A stretch of DNA of 64,000 nt from Rhodamnia argentea (Eukaryota > Streptophyta > Magnoliopsida > Myrtales > Myrtaceae), in NCBI RefSeq assembly GCF_020921035.1, contig NC_063157.1, forward strand, positions 23,329,015-23,393,014, written 5' to 3'. This document shows positions 23,053-36,400 of this stretch, in pieces; positions within the stretch are counted from its first letter, which is position 1; every line of letters begins with the position of its first letter. A program made the translations under genes and the position numbers. The notes beneath the pieces were generated by a model. That model made no database searches. It was not told the DNA's origin and saw only the letters and a program-made list of their open reading frames with translations.

Positions 23053-24258
23053 GTCCCCTTGGCGTCGTATTTCCTTAGAACAATGTGTGAATGGAATACA
23101 TGGCTGTCGGTTATTCTTTTTCCTTTTTTGGGACAATTACACAAGCAATGACGCATGTTGCGATGGCAATACCCGCACGATTTGATGTCGATGTCGTTCC
23201 ATGCCACGTGGCGTCATCGCCGTGGGTCGTTGACTTTGGTTAGGAGAGACCTGGCCATGTTTAGGTGAACAAGGTGAAGACGCAAAAAAAAAAAAAATCA
23301 ATTAAAAAAGTTAAGTAAGACAATAATTTGATGCTGGCGAAGCGTTGGGGAAATCATCCGGATCATAAACAATAATTCAATAATTCAACCAAAAAAAAAA
23401 ACAATAATTTAATAAGAATGGCGATGTTTACTAAATACGAAGTTGTTACGTCTATATGACATTCTCTCAATGTCCAAAGGGTTGTGGTCATACTCGGCAT
23501 TTAGTGTATGTCGGAAGCATTGACCTAGTTGCCATGCGGTGTATTATGACAACGGGGTGAAAGTGCCAAATATTAGATTTCAGCGACACTTTTTAAGTCG
23601 GGGTTTCTAGAAATATTATCTGTGGACATAAGAACTTTTAACGCATCGAATTTGACCTTTCTAAGATCAAATTTGTCCCGCGGCGGGTGGTCAAAGGATG
23701 CGATCTCGTGGAATCATTCGGCCGCGGCTTGGAACGAACTTCTGCATCATATGAAATCTGAAGGCTCTCATTGGTATCGGCTAAAAACTTCTCATTTTTT
23801 TCTATTTAATTTTTGTTTTAGCTATTACAATTTTTTTTTTTTTTTGCAATTTTGGGAAAAATATTTAATTATTCATTTTGGGAGGAGGTCAGCGTCAGCC
23901 CAGGTTCCGTAGTGGCTAAGGACAATAATTCTGTACCAAATTAAAAAAAAACAAAAAGGGAAAATTGGGACGGTTGAGATTCTCTCTCTCTCTCTCTCTA
24001 TCTATCTTTCAAAAGCCGACCAAAGAGTGAATGATTGCATTGGGCTTCGTTAAAGTTGAGGGAAAAAGCAAAATGAAACTTGGAAGATGTGGCTTTTTGG
24101 TGAGAAGATGTTGGTGTTTTGTGTTCCATGGGCCACCCATCATGTCCTGCCAAAAAGGGCAAAAAATTTTGAAAAAAAAATTTAAATTTTTGCTTAATAA
24201 TTTAACAGAAAGTGATTTGGTAGGGCCAACCAAAATCCAACCCAACAACAAAAATTGA
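23053..24258. other. Intergenic DNA
   Basis: No gene found. Contains poly-A runs and a (TC)n microsatellite at 23981-23999. A G-box-like 'ccacgtgg' near 23202 has no gene close by. Confidence 0.45.
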
Positions 24259-24612
24259 CCTAATTCCTTAAAAAGGATCTTCATCTTATGTTCATTTCTA
24301 ATTCAGTCCCGAAACCTTTTTTTTTTTTCATGAGAAAAACCGGTAACATTCTCTCGAGTCCTAAATCCGCTCACCCACCCATAAATCACCATTAATTACT
24401 TCAAAAATATCAATGTACGCGTCTTCATCGATAACATCACTCTCGCATGGAAAAATAGCAGCCTCCTTTCGTAGCTAATCTTGAGATTTTCGGACGTATG
24501 GATGAAGTTGGGACTAGAGCGAAGGTTTGAGATTTTTTTTCAAAAAGAAAAGTTAGGGATAGAATTAAAATTGGACTTAAAATTGAGGAATTTTTTTTTC
24601 AAGGAAATTAGC
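24259..24612. mobile_element. Foldback MITE
   Basis: Ends are inverted: 'ctaattcctt' at the left and 'aaggaaattag' at the right, with further pairing of 'tctaattcagtcccgaaacc' against the reverse of 'agggatagaattaaaattgg'. No coding potential. Confidence 0.5.
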
Positions 24613-25650
24613 CTAAAGAGAAACAAATTCTCAACACAATAAATTCATTAAAGGGAAATTAGGAAAAATTAATCTCGATTATAATTTACGAAATGCGTAT
24701 GATAAATTCACGAGGAGACTAATTTGATTCGACTTTGTAAGGTGGTAGTGGGTATCCCCACCCCTTTTTTTTTTTGTTAAAGTTGCCTTCTTAATTAAGC
24801 ATTGCTCTTTTTTTTAATTAATTGTATGATCGACCATTACTTGTGCAAAGTTATAATGATAGTAATTGACTAAGAGATCATAAGGTTGGTATAATTTGAC
24901 TTAAAGGCAACGACTTTCTTATGCTTATGTGGAAATCAAACGCAAACATTTATCTACCGACAACTGAAATCCTTTCATTTTATTAGAAATTTCAACAGAG
25001 GAAATATAATTTCTTCCTTATTCTATATTTACAATTTATATTAGTGATTAGTAACTTCTAAATGCACGAGCAAGTATCCGCGTGACAACACTTCTAAAGT
25101 TGAATTTATGTTATAAAAGTGCTTTTGAAGCAGAAATCAGTTTGATAACGTAATTTTCGGAGCAAAAATCCGTTGAGTCACGTAACTTCATTTTTCTATT
25201 TATGGATCATTTTTTTTTACTCCAAAAGTTGTTTTGAAGTAACTTGAAAAAGTAAAAGAAAATTACTTCTCTCCGAAAATAGAAAAATTAACTTGTGCTT
25301 GAAGTAAAAATAAAAAAATTTAACTTCTGATTAGAAATTGATTTATTGAGCGCGCGTCCTAACTATATTGACGGTTAAATTCTGTTTTTTGGATTTTAAA
25401 TAATGCAAAAAACCGTGTATAATCGTTATTACCACATGGGACAAAACCGACAGAGGCTTTTGTTTTTGTTTTTGTTTTATTTTTTTAAGTTCGCGGTGTG
25501 TCAGAGTTGGCGAAACAGAGCGCGTGGGGAAACGCGCACGCGTGGCGGCTCACCAAAGAGGAACGAGGAGGAGGACACAAGGGGGGGAAGAGTTCAAAGA
25601 AACCCAGAAGAGGAAAATATTAAAGAATTCGCGCGTAAGAAACATCGATG
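24613..25650. other. Upstream intergenic DNA of aspartic protease gene
   Basis: AT-rich. Contains a palindromic repeat (about 25180-25330) with 'aacttcatttttctattt' and its reverse 'aaatagaaaaattaactt', a copy of which lies at 54620-54720. No gene supported. Confidence 0.45.
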
Positions 25651-25660
25651 CATAGAATTG

Positions 25661-25668
25661 TATAAATA
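25661..25668 (+). promoter_or_regulatory. TATA box of aspartic protease gene
   Basis: 'attgtataaataatc' is a clear TATA box. A start site near 25690 would give a leader of about 230 bases with a (TC)n tract at 25729-25750 and a (GA)n tract at 25892-25911. No ATG occurs between there and 25922, which supports that start codon. Confidence 0.7.
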
Positions 25669-25921
25669 ATCTGACGAACCAGCGTAACGTGATCTCACAT
25701 CACCGAAGCTTCTGTTTCTCTGTCACATTCTCTCTCTCTCTCTCTCTCTCCAGCGTTTTCCATTTTGCCTTTTGTTTACAGATCCAACACCAGCCTCGAA
25801 TTCTCGCTCCCCAACCGGGATTCTCGTCGCCTGGACACCAAGAACGAGGCCCCTCGAGATTTGTTGATTGATTTGCTTTGTTGGGTACGTCGAGAGAGAG
25901 AGAGAGAGAGAAGCGGCTGTA

Positions 25922-28900
25922 ATGGCGGCGGCAGCCGGGTTCTTGATTGCCGTCGCGGCGCTGGCGTCGGCGGCGGCGGTGTGCGGCGGATTCCCGGCGG
26001 CGATGACGCTGGAGCGGGCTTTTCCCGTGAGGGGTCACGCGGAGATGAGTCAACTCATTGCTCGGGACAGAGCCAGGCACGGCAGGATGTTGCAGTCTTC
26101 CACCGGGGTCGTTGATTTTCCCGTCGCCGGCTCTTTCAATCCTTTCGCTGTTGGGTACTTTCGATTTTTCTCTTTCGAATTTCCAGTCTCTCTGTTTTTC
26201 TTGATGTTGTTCTTGTGTCGTGAAGTTCGCAGCTTTCGATTTGGTTCCTCGGGATACAAATGGTCCTTTTCTTGTCTGAAAGTTTCTTCTTCTTCTTCTT
26301 CTTCTTAGTGAATAAATCCAATGATCGGGGTGTTTCGCTTGCATTCTCTTTCTTCATTGTGTTCAACTGTTTTTCAGTTGGGCGTTGGTTCATATGAAAA
26401 TTCCCCAATTTCTCTCCCTTTGTGTTTTTTTTAATCTTATTTCAGTTAAGCTTAGCAATGATTGGAATAGTTTATTGCGATCATACTGATCATAGATGTT
26501 TTTTTTTTTTTTGTTGGATTATGTGTAGGCTTTATTACACAAAAGTGCAACTGGGTAACCCTGCAAAAGATTACTACGTACAGATTGATACAGGAAGTGA
26601 TGTTCTGTGGGTTAGTTGTAGTTCCTGCAGTGGCTGTCCCGGGAAAAGTGGACTTCCTGTGAGTACAATTCACACCTTCCTCTTCACATACATGACGTGC
26701 AAAAATGCAGCCACTAGGCATTGACTACTTAAGCATGTCTCCACAGATTCAGCTCAATTCATTCGATCCGTCTAGCTCAAAGACGGCTTCGATGATCTCT
26801 TGCTCTGACAAACTTTGCGTCCAAGGGGTTCAGTCGTCGGACTCAGGCTGCTCTTCACAGAAGAACTCTTGCAGTTTCTCGTTCCAATATGGAGACGGTA
26901 GTGGGGCGTCAGGTTATTATGTGTCTGACCAGTTCCATTTCGACACGATGTTGGGGGGCTCTCAGACTGCTAATTCCTCAGCTTCTGTTGTCTTTGGGTA
27001 ATTCTGAATTTAAGAGGCAGCATTGCGTTTTTGCTTGTCAAATTTCTTGGGGATTTCGTTCTCTTCTTCTTTTTATTATATAGTGAAGTATGAAACAGGT
27101 GTGGCACGGCAGTAAGTGGGGAATTGACGAAAACGGATAGGGCAGTTGCTGGGATTTTTGGGTTCGGGCAGCAGAGTATGTCTGTTGTTTCTCAGCTGGC
27201 TTCACAGGGAGTAACACCCAAAGTGTTCTCACATTGCTTGAGCGGAGATGGGAACGGTGGGGGCATATTAGTCCTTGGCGAAATTGTTGAGCCAAATATA
27301 GTCTATAGTCCGCTCGTCCCGTCACAGTATGTCCACTCACTTCAAAATTCTTATATTCAACTTTCAAGCATCCTTTTCCTAGAATTTTTCTTGGTTTGGA
27401 TTCACTAGAAGAAAGCTCAATAGATTTATCTCGGAAACTCTTCATGATTTGTTCCCTACAAGTCAATAATGTGGATTTCTGGATTTGGTAAATTCAGTGC
27501 TGCATCACCTGTCATGTAGCTAATCAACAGAATAGGGAACTTAAGGGAACAAATTGAACCATTATTGCAAAATCAATTTGAATTTTTTAGACATTTTGAA
27601 GTAGAAAAGTTTCAACATGTCTACACATTTTCGTGGTTCAACTCTGATTGCTTATTGTCTTGCTAATATTTTTCAGTACATGCTTTAATGGCTTTGGTAA
27701 TTTATACAGCTTATGTGAAACAGAGCATACAAGTTCACTACTGAGTGAAAAGGAAGAAAGAGGACTAAATTTGCTTACCATACTTCTGTAGCACGATGTA
27801 CCCTTTCCTTTTCTTGCCTGAAACTTGTAAATTATATCTAGGTTAGCGCTTCTGTGAGCTAAACCTTTCTCGCAGAGCATTGCTATTGATTATTCGAAAC
27901 CTGAGTCATGAAGTGGAAAACATTGAGTTGTGAACTTCAAACATATGTAAGACAGTCTAACTGATAATTCTGACAACTTCTTGAGTCTGTGATTGTTGGA
28001 TATATTTGGCCATTTATGATGGTAAAAAGAATCAGGCTTACACATCATAGGTGGTTGAATTTGCAGAATTGGTCAGTGTCTTTTGGAAATTTCTCTTAAA
28101 CCGTTTGCAGTTTCAGTGACAAGATGATTATTCTCATGTTTGTAGAACTGTTTGTGGAATGAGGATGATGGGATTTTATAAATGCATGTCGTGTTTCTGT
28201 TGCTGCTGCTGCTGCTTTGATTGTCATGAAAGTTATCTGATGCTAAAAAGGAAAAGTCCGTCTCTTAGCTTATTAAGAAGTTGCATGCTTATCATCTACT
28301 CATAGAGTAATCACTTGACCCAAGTTCTCTGTTGCAGGCCTCATTACAATTTGAATCTGCTAAGCATTTCGGTGGGTGGGCAACAACTGGCTATTGACTC
28401 GTCAGTATTTTCAACATCAAGCAGCCAAGGGACTATAATAGATTCAGGGACGACACTGGCATACCTTGCCGAAGGAGCTTATGACACTTTCGTTACCGCC
28501 GTAAGTTACCAGGCAACAATAAGTTTACAACAGAACTAGATCCACCTAAAAACAAAGTAAATAAATGCCAACCGCATCAACAAATTTGTAACTGAGGAAG
28601 TCACCTGCAACTGATCTCAATTGCTATTACTTAGAATAGTGAGTACGACCACTAATTCATATAGTTGTGTGAATTTTTCTGCTCAGATTGCGAACGCTGT
28701 TTCTCAGACTGCTCAAAGTTATCCTACCCAGGGAAATTACTGTTACCTCATCACATCAAGGTTCATTTTCTTACAAGTCTCTATAACTTTTCAATCGGTT
28801 TCAGTGGACTAATAAATGGTCTTTGGTCATGTATAGTGTCACGGATGCATTCCCTCAAGTTAGCTTGAATTTTGAAGGAGGGGCTTCCATGGTACTAAGT

Positions 28901-30484
28901 GCTACGGAGTATATGTTGCAGCAGCAATCAGGGGTAAGTGGATGATAACGATATCTCTTATGCTTTGTGAAGCTTTGATGCTATCTTTTCCGCAACGAAG
29001 TTGTAACTGCTAACTACTCATGGATGGGTCAGCTAGTCTGCCACTTTCTTTCATTCCCATTTACTTTTGTAATGAAAAAAGTTGTTTTCCAAATCAACAT
29101 TATGTGGTGGAAGGTCCGTCATTTTAATATGTCTGCCTTGTTTCTCTATTCTTTTTACCCTTTGTTATAGCTGAATTCTTTTTTCTTTTTTTTTTCCTGC
29201 TTTCTTTCAGGGTGGTACCGAAGTATGGTGCATTGGCTTTTCAAAAGTTCAGGGGCAAGACATTACAATTCTAGGAGGTACAGAACCCTGCTAAAAGCTT
29301 TTTTCCCTCTTACTTATTTAGCTGCAAAAGTTTTAGATTGAGGACTTATAACATTTAAATAGAATGCAAAGTATTGTGCATTATGGCGACTGACATACGC
29401 AACCTCATAGAAAGTCAGGATTAAGGGCAGCTCTGCTTTTGTTGTGAAGATCATAATTTTGTCAGTTCTTATGTTTCCACACATTTAAGAGTCACAAGCT
29501 TCACTCTGTTGAACAGAAGCCTACATAAGGATCCATGAACTGACAACTTTCCAACTTCCCAGTTAGTTAATCAATTCCCAAAAGGCACAGCTTTTCAATT
29601 GAGCACAATTGCTGAATAAGCGGACTAGTTATCATGAGAATTGCCTTTCTTGCATACTTTACACGAACTGGAAATGGTTCTCTTTATTTAGCCATGACAT
29701 CGCTTGGTGGGTTTCATTTTTTTCCTCATGTTCCTTGCACTCTTTACATTTGTTCGCCTTGAAAGAACGACGACCCATGTCTCACTGTTCTCCTTGTTCT
29801 AGATATTAAGTCAGGTTTACCGTAGCCTCTGTGCAATTCTTACCACTGTTTACTATAAAACTGCGCAATTGATTGCAATCTGGTAGACCAGTCTAATGAT
29901 AAAGCCAATATTGCAATTTTCAGACCTTGTTCTACAAAACAAAATCATCGTCTACGATTTGGCTGGGCAACGGATCGGATGGGCCAATTATGATTGTAAG
30001 TTACTAACTGTTCCTTAATCAGTTACTGTACACTAATCCGTTATTTTTAGCTTTAATTCTGTGGGAGGTGTATCAAACATGCTTGGTATTGAAGTAATTT
30101 GCTTTTTTCCAAGCCAAAACTTCTTAAAACTCAATAGATGGAAGTGTTTTACAGCATGTGATAGATATGTTTGTTACTTTTAAAGACACGCATACCTTGG
30201 AAGAACCATACTCCGAAGAACTCATTGACGGGGTCATTTGAAATGACATGCTTCTATTTTGAATTATGAATATGAGTTACATTTCTTCTTAGCATAGCTT
30301 GACCTGACCCATACTCTACTTTTTAGGTTCACTGTCCGTGAATGTGTCAACAACTAGCAACACCGGTACAAACGAATACGTTAACGCGGGACAGCTGAGT
30401 GATAATAGCTCACCTAGAAGCACGCCTTACCAATCGTTACCGCCGATCATGATAGTAATGCTCGGCATTCTCCTGTTGCTATAG
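25922..30484 (+). CDS. A1-family aspartic protease, probably GPI-anchored
   Basis: Ten exons: 25922-26154, 26529-26658, 26747-26997, 27099-27326, 28338-28500, 28687-28760, 28837-28933, 29211-29277, 29924-29995, 30327-30484, giving 490 residues. An N-terminal hydrophobic Ala-rich signal is followed by a short propeptide and the two catalytic motifs: Asp98 in DTGSD and Asp316 in DSGT. The pepsin flap lies around SFQYGDGSG, and paired cysteines (CSSCSGCPG) are typical of plant pepsin-like proteases. The C-terminus is Ser/Thr-rich and ends in a hydrophobic tail ([12 protein letters not shown]) like a GPI-attachment signal, as in Arabidopsis A36/A39. A plasma-membrane or cell-wall site is inferred. 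Position next to the S28 genes matches Arabidopsis At5g22850. The gene looks intact; substrates are unknown. Confidence 0.92.
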
Positions 30485-33460
30485 CATCCAACACAGGAAG
30501 GGGGTCTGCAGTCATTCCGTTATAGTATATTTATGCAGCTCGTTTCATACTCACACCGAAGCAAGCGAGACAGATTGATCACTTCTTTTGCAGCCATTTT
30601 GCTGCGCTGGTGTACCATAGTTTTGCAGTTCTTCATTTCGAGGATCAGCATATTTATTCATTCAGTCAGTGTAGATTCTTACTTCATTAGGCTTGTGATA
30701 TAGGCAGTGTTGTAGATGACATTCAGATACAGTTTATTCATACATCATAAATCGACTTGCCATTTTTTTTGTCTGCAAAGGAAACTTCGACTCCGAGACT
30801 AAGACATTGACAATGGCAATGGTAGTCTTGTTTAGGTATAAATCGAAACCGATAAAGTTGTTCTGAGCTAATGCACGAGGGTATGGAGGTAGACGTCGTT
30901 TTTTGGCAGTGCAAGCAGAGGTCTACCGGCCGTACTGAGGTTTCTTGCGAGATAAGTCACGAAGACTTTCAAAAATGTTCACCTAGGGACTCAATTTGGT
31001 TCATTATATAAGATGAAAAACTCAATGAGCGAGCGCGTTTGTACTGAGTCAATTCGGTGACCCATTTTTCAGCGGTCACTCGGTTCTACCGTGCAATCAC
31101 CAAAACTTGTAAGAGCTAACGTAATCAATTGACCAAACGAGCAGCCAAGCGTTGAATCAATTCAGGGTGTGGCAATTTGTGATTGCTAAAGTGGCTAAAT
31201 TTAGGACTAGTGTGATTAAAATCTAGCTAAGATGGAACTGAAGCATCAAGCTGTCTTTTCGGAAATGATGCAATACAACGATCATACTGTTCTGTTTAAA
31301 AAAAAAGGGATTTTTCCCGTGCTAATAAATTTCTATGAGAGCTGGTAAGTGTACAAAAAGCGTACCGGCTCGCCGGCCAGAAACGAAGTGCAACAGCGAC
31401 CGAGTGAGACCAATTTCTTATTAACTTGTTAGTAAATTACTGACAATACTATAAAATCATTAATTCTTTACTAACTTTTTTGTCTTTCCTATCACTGTCT
31501 TAAATTTACAACTCTTGAGACGAATTTAGTAACCTTTATAAAGAAGAAAACGTTTCTCTATGTATTAATTTTATGTTTGAAGGTCACAAAATGAATTTAG
31601 CAATAACGTCTGTCACATGGATTAGATGATCTTATATTCATTAATAGTGGGATTAGGCAAATAGAAAATTCAGGTGCCTATATTATCCATACACATGCCA
31701 ACTGGATGTTTTCAAAAATCTACTTACAAATTTTTTACTTACTTGGTTATTGAAAATGTAGATCATTCCTACTTGTTGAAGGGTTGATAAGCTGCTTTTC
31801 CTGAAAGCAGTGTCTAGCTTTTTTGCAGGAGCATAAGGTATATTGTATGTTGTCCAACCAACACACCTAACTTGCACAGTCGATCATCAAAGCTTTACTG
31901 CGTAAAAATCTGAACTTTTGCGCAGCTGAGAATCACGGTCGATTGTTGAAATTGGCTGAACCCAAACGTGCCTGATGACTGTTTTGGGAACCTGGTGTTA
32001 TGCACATTTCGTAAGGCTATCGACATGGCCAAGGATCTCCTCCGCAAAGCTGTTGTGCTATGCGAGCTAATCCGTTAAGACTGTCAAGGACAGCTACTTC
32101 AGATCTTTTATCGACAATGTGATGCAAGGTCTACGGCAATGTGACCCGAGTAAGCCCGTGTTGATCCCAGATTTGGAGGTGCGTATAGCTGGCTGAGATT
32201 CCCATTGCATGACCGTGTTTCTACAACAAACAGAGAACAAGGTGAATCCTTGGTGTATATCTGCCCAGCGTTTTGTTTGTCATCTGCACTTTTTGCAGGC
32301 AAAAGTGGCAATGTGGTTGAAATTTGAAAATGTCTGGAAAGCATTTTGGTTTTACAAGTTTAGGCATGTGCTTGCACTCAAGATGCTGTTATTTTCGCTC
32401 GACAATGTATTGCTCATCTGAAAGCATCTTGATTCATGCAGCTTTGACGTCGTGCCTGGCTTCCCCTTGCCCAAACGTTAAGGAAATAAAATCAATAACC
32501 AAACAGATATCACATATAAGCATCGTTTGCTTCTACACACCATTGTATATTCAACATGACGTCAGGCCTCACATGGACATTCGTAAGGATTAGAACGCAA
32601 CTTCTTGGCATTTGACTGCTGAATAAGCAAGAGAAGATGGAAAAAAAAAATGACTTATTTAGTCGAACTTTCGCAGCTTATATCATCACGGTGCTTTGCA
32701 TCTAAGCCGACAGAACTATGGTTTTATTCCAAGAATTGATCTGGTCAAATAATGGCACATTACATCCTACGGGGATCACTGAGGACTGGCTCATCCGTCC
32801 CCTACATCTGTTAAAGACTAATGGAAGTGGGAGATAACCATCAATTGCATGACCGTAGCTCCTTGCTCACAGCAAGCGACTAGAAGCATATTTGCGGGAG
32901 CAATCTGACTGCGCATTTATAGTTACTGTGAAGCACACGCCTACTTAAGGCAAACATTTATCTGGGGAGGCTTTGGACATCAGTAAAGATCCGCAAAGCA
33001 AGCTCCACAGTAGAAGAATCTGACTGCTCGAGAAGAGAACTTCCTCTATGTTTCTTGTAATGCTTGTGGGTTCTCTCATTAAAGACAAAGGACAACATCT
33101 TGAGTTCCCCTTCTATGCGACCTGCTAAAAATATCAGAGAGGTCATGTTCTGAGACTCGGGCACAAAATATGCAGGATATGTGAGTTAAATTAGGTAGAG
33201 TGTATGAGATGAATGTATGTCAATCTTAAGTTTGTTTACCTGACCAAGCCACTGATGCTTAGTTGGTCTTTTCGGATGATCAGCCACACTGGGACTGAGA
33301 CTCCACTTGACCAATAATAGCGAATTGTTATCATCAGTTCAGTGGGTCCATAACTCCCAAGGAGCACCTCAAGTTATTGTGAAATCATACATATCATACC
33401 CAGTTTAACGCAAGATGGGTTGGAGTAAATTTTCTCACTCACCAAGAATTGGGATCCAAG
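30485..33460. other. Convergent intergenic region
   Basis: The 3' ends of the aspartic protease gene (plus) and the magnesium transporter gene (minus) face each other here. About 31980-32170 looks like a decayed coding scrap (minus and plus frames interrupted; plus frame MAKDLLRKAVVLCELIR then stop), not recognised. The last 500 bases are probably 3' untranslated DNA of the minus-strand gene. No other gene is supported. Confidence 0.45.
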
Positions 33461-36400
33461 TTACAGTATTTTCCTTGCCTTGAGATATGCATACATAAGG
33501 AAGAAAGCCACGACAGCACCAAAAATAATTCCAGCAGTTGTCAGCCAAAATGCAAACTGCATCAAGTAGAATAAAACACTATCATACCGCAGCGACACTC
33601 AGTGAAACAATAGAAAAACACAAAGGGACTGGTATATAACTAGCTTCACATACCACATGCTCTTCTAGATAGGACTTCAGATTCATGCCAAAAATACCTA
33701 CACGTATAGGAAAAGATCACACTGTTAGCGGGATTAAAATGACCAGTGACGAAAAGCCCTATAATGATTGGTGACAATTAGCGAATCCCTCAGTTCACCC
33801 CATTGTTAGACCATACTTATATTTTGTCAAAAAAAAGAAAAATGAAAAAGACATACTTCTAACACTTGCAATCTGTTTGAAAGTGTTCTCTTGGATTCCA
33901 GTTACTTGCATCATCAACTAGCTAGCTAAGTAATCCATGCCTTGTCATTCCCATAATCTGTAAAAGGTAATATCCTGAATTTCTTATTTCATTCATTGCA
34001 ACAATCAGTCTTTTTGTTCTATGATCATGATAACCGATCTAAGATGCATGCGCCAGCAGCAGCAGCAGCAGAAACAGCAAAAAACAAAACAAGCCTTATC
34101 CTATTAATTGGGTTCAGCTATGTGAAACCTATCATCCTATTGCACTCAATCCTTTGCTAGATCCTCTCTAATATCAATAACCAGTCTAAGATGCATCAAC
34201 ATCAACATCACCTTTATCCCAAACTAGTTCGGGTCGGCATAACCAGTCTAAGATGCATGTGCAATAAAAATAAGTACAGAGAAATAAATGGATATTCTGT
34301 TTTGCTTTCTCAGAAAAGCAGAAGTTAAGAATTGCGGCCATGGTATAAAGAAAGTGCAATCAAAGACTAAAGAATGAGTAAAAGTGGCCTTAATTCATTC
34401 TACCAGACCAAACCCATCATATACCAAGAATCCTTGGGAATCACAATAGTATCACTAGAAGAACACAAGTCTCGATACAGTTCTTACATTCTCATTAGTT
34501 CTACCCACCACATCGCCCCTAATGTTTAATATGCTTTCCTATACAATTGTGTGGTCGACAGATCACGCAACATCACATGACAATCAATAAAGACAGTACA
34601 ATTGACTCTTACTACCTCTAAACAATTTTATGCAATACTGTATGGAAAAAGTACCTGCAACCAACGCACCAACTGCCACACAAAATGCTCCAACCTGAAG
34701 CAGCAACTCCACCCTACTGACTTCAAGCCTCCGAGAGCTGAGAAGAAAGAAGTCAAAATTTCATGACACCAGAAATACGGGCTGATTTCCACTCATCCAA
34801 CCACAACAGAAGTGGTGCTCAATGAGTGAAGGGAAAAGCAAGTTTTACAATTTAGTTGCACTACACATAACAATGAAATTCCCAGATGCATTCAGTCTTC
34901 AATTTGAGCATGCTCTTAGTCCATCAATCTAATATGGAGAATAACGTGTTCTCGTAGTCCAACAAATAATTCGTGGTAAACGATGTTATGTGGATTAAAA
35001 CAATTCACAAGAATTATGGAGGTGCTAATCACTGGCATTTTTTTCCATGTAAGTATTATCAGAGAATTACGAAATCAACTGAAACAAGTAAAGGAATAAT
35101 ACAGTGATCAATTCACTACAGAAACTGAAAAATAGTGGCGAACTGATAGAAAAAGCAAACATCTCTTGGACCTTAAATTGACAGCAATAGAGTCTTCCAT
35201 TTCTTTGGCAGAATCAAGGAGTCTTTCAGCTTGACCATGACAAGATTCACACCTGCAATAGTAGGTGTCAGCAGTCAGCGGAGCTGCTTAACGTTAGAAG
35301 GAGCCAAAGAAGCATTGTCTACACTAATTGAAGAAATGATCATAGAAAGTTTGTTGAAAGAGCAATAGAAAATTTTGTCCTGCTCAACCCATAAATCAGC
35401 AGATCAGCAGCCATCCTCTCTCATCAAAAAGCTAGCCTGCTTCTATTTGAAAGGTAATATCAACCACCAGAATTAAGCAAATCCTCCAGAGGTGAGACTA
35501 GACAGCACCAGTACTCTTAACTTTTATAGTCAAAGAAAGGCTCTCTTGAATGTATAATTTTTTTAATCCAAACTTCAAGGGAAAATTCAGTCAGTTGCTT
35601 TCCGTGACCCTCTTATTATAATTGATAACCCAACATTAAAGGTAACAAGCTGTCGGTCTGCAGCTGTCATTTATTTTTGAAATATGTACTTTTAGAGATA
35701 AAGGCTTCCGACAAACCAGGCTTGGATTCAGAATGACAATATCAGTTATGTGCAATGAATTGTCATGCATTAATATATTTAACTCGACATGCAGATAAGG
35801 TTAACAATGCGAGTTAGGAAGAGTGTTCCTTAAGACTTTAAAAGAACAATCACTTACACAAATTAGTACGGTAAAGAATTCAAAAGTTCTTTGTTTTCCT
35901 TCCCAAAAGCATAAGTGATGACACTCAAGGAAGTGAGACCTTGGCGACATCCCCAAAATTTTGGTCCCACGGGCGACAGAATACTTTGTAGGACACCCAA
36001 CCCAAACACCATATGTCTCCTAATAAAGGTATCAAAACTTCTAGTCATCCATCGGAGCAGTTTCTTTAGCCAGCTTTAAACCTCTTATGCTCCAACCTGA
36101 AGACTTAAAATGTCGGTATATTTAGACAATCCAAAGCATTGGCATCCTATGCTAATTTCAGGTTTCACTGCTTATATGCAACAATTTCCACGTTACTGTG
36201 ACCCAAATAGTTCAACTTAAAAACCATAACTACCTCAAAGTGATAACATGAATGACTCCTTTCTCAAAGGTGAATAACCAAAATCTTCTGCTAGTAGTAC
36301 ACTAGTTAGCAAGTAGCTACCAAACTCCTACATCTAAGATGATCTCTCCGATTCTGATCTCAATTTCAGCCACACAGCAAATGATGCTGCAAGTTTACTA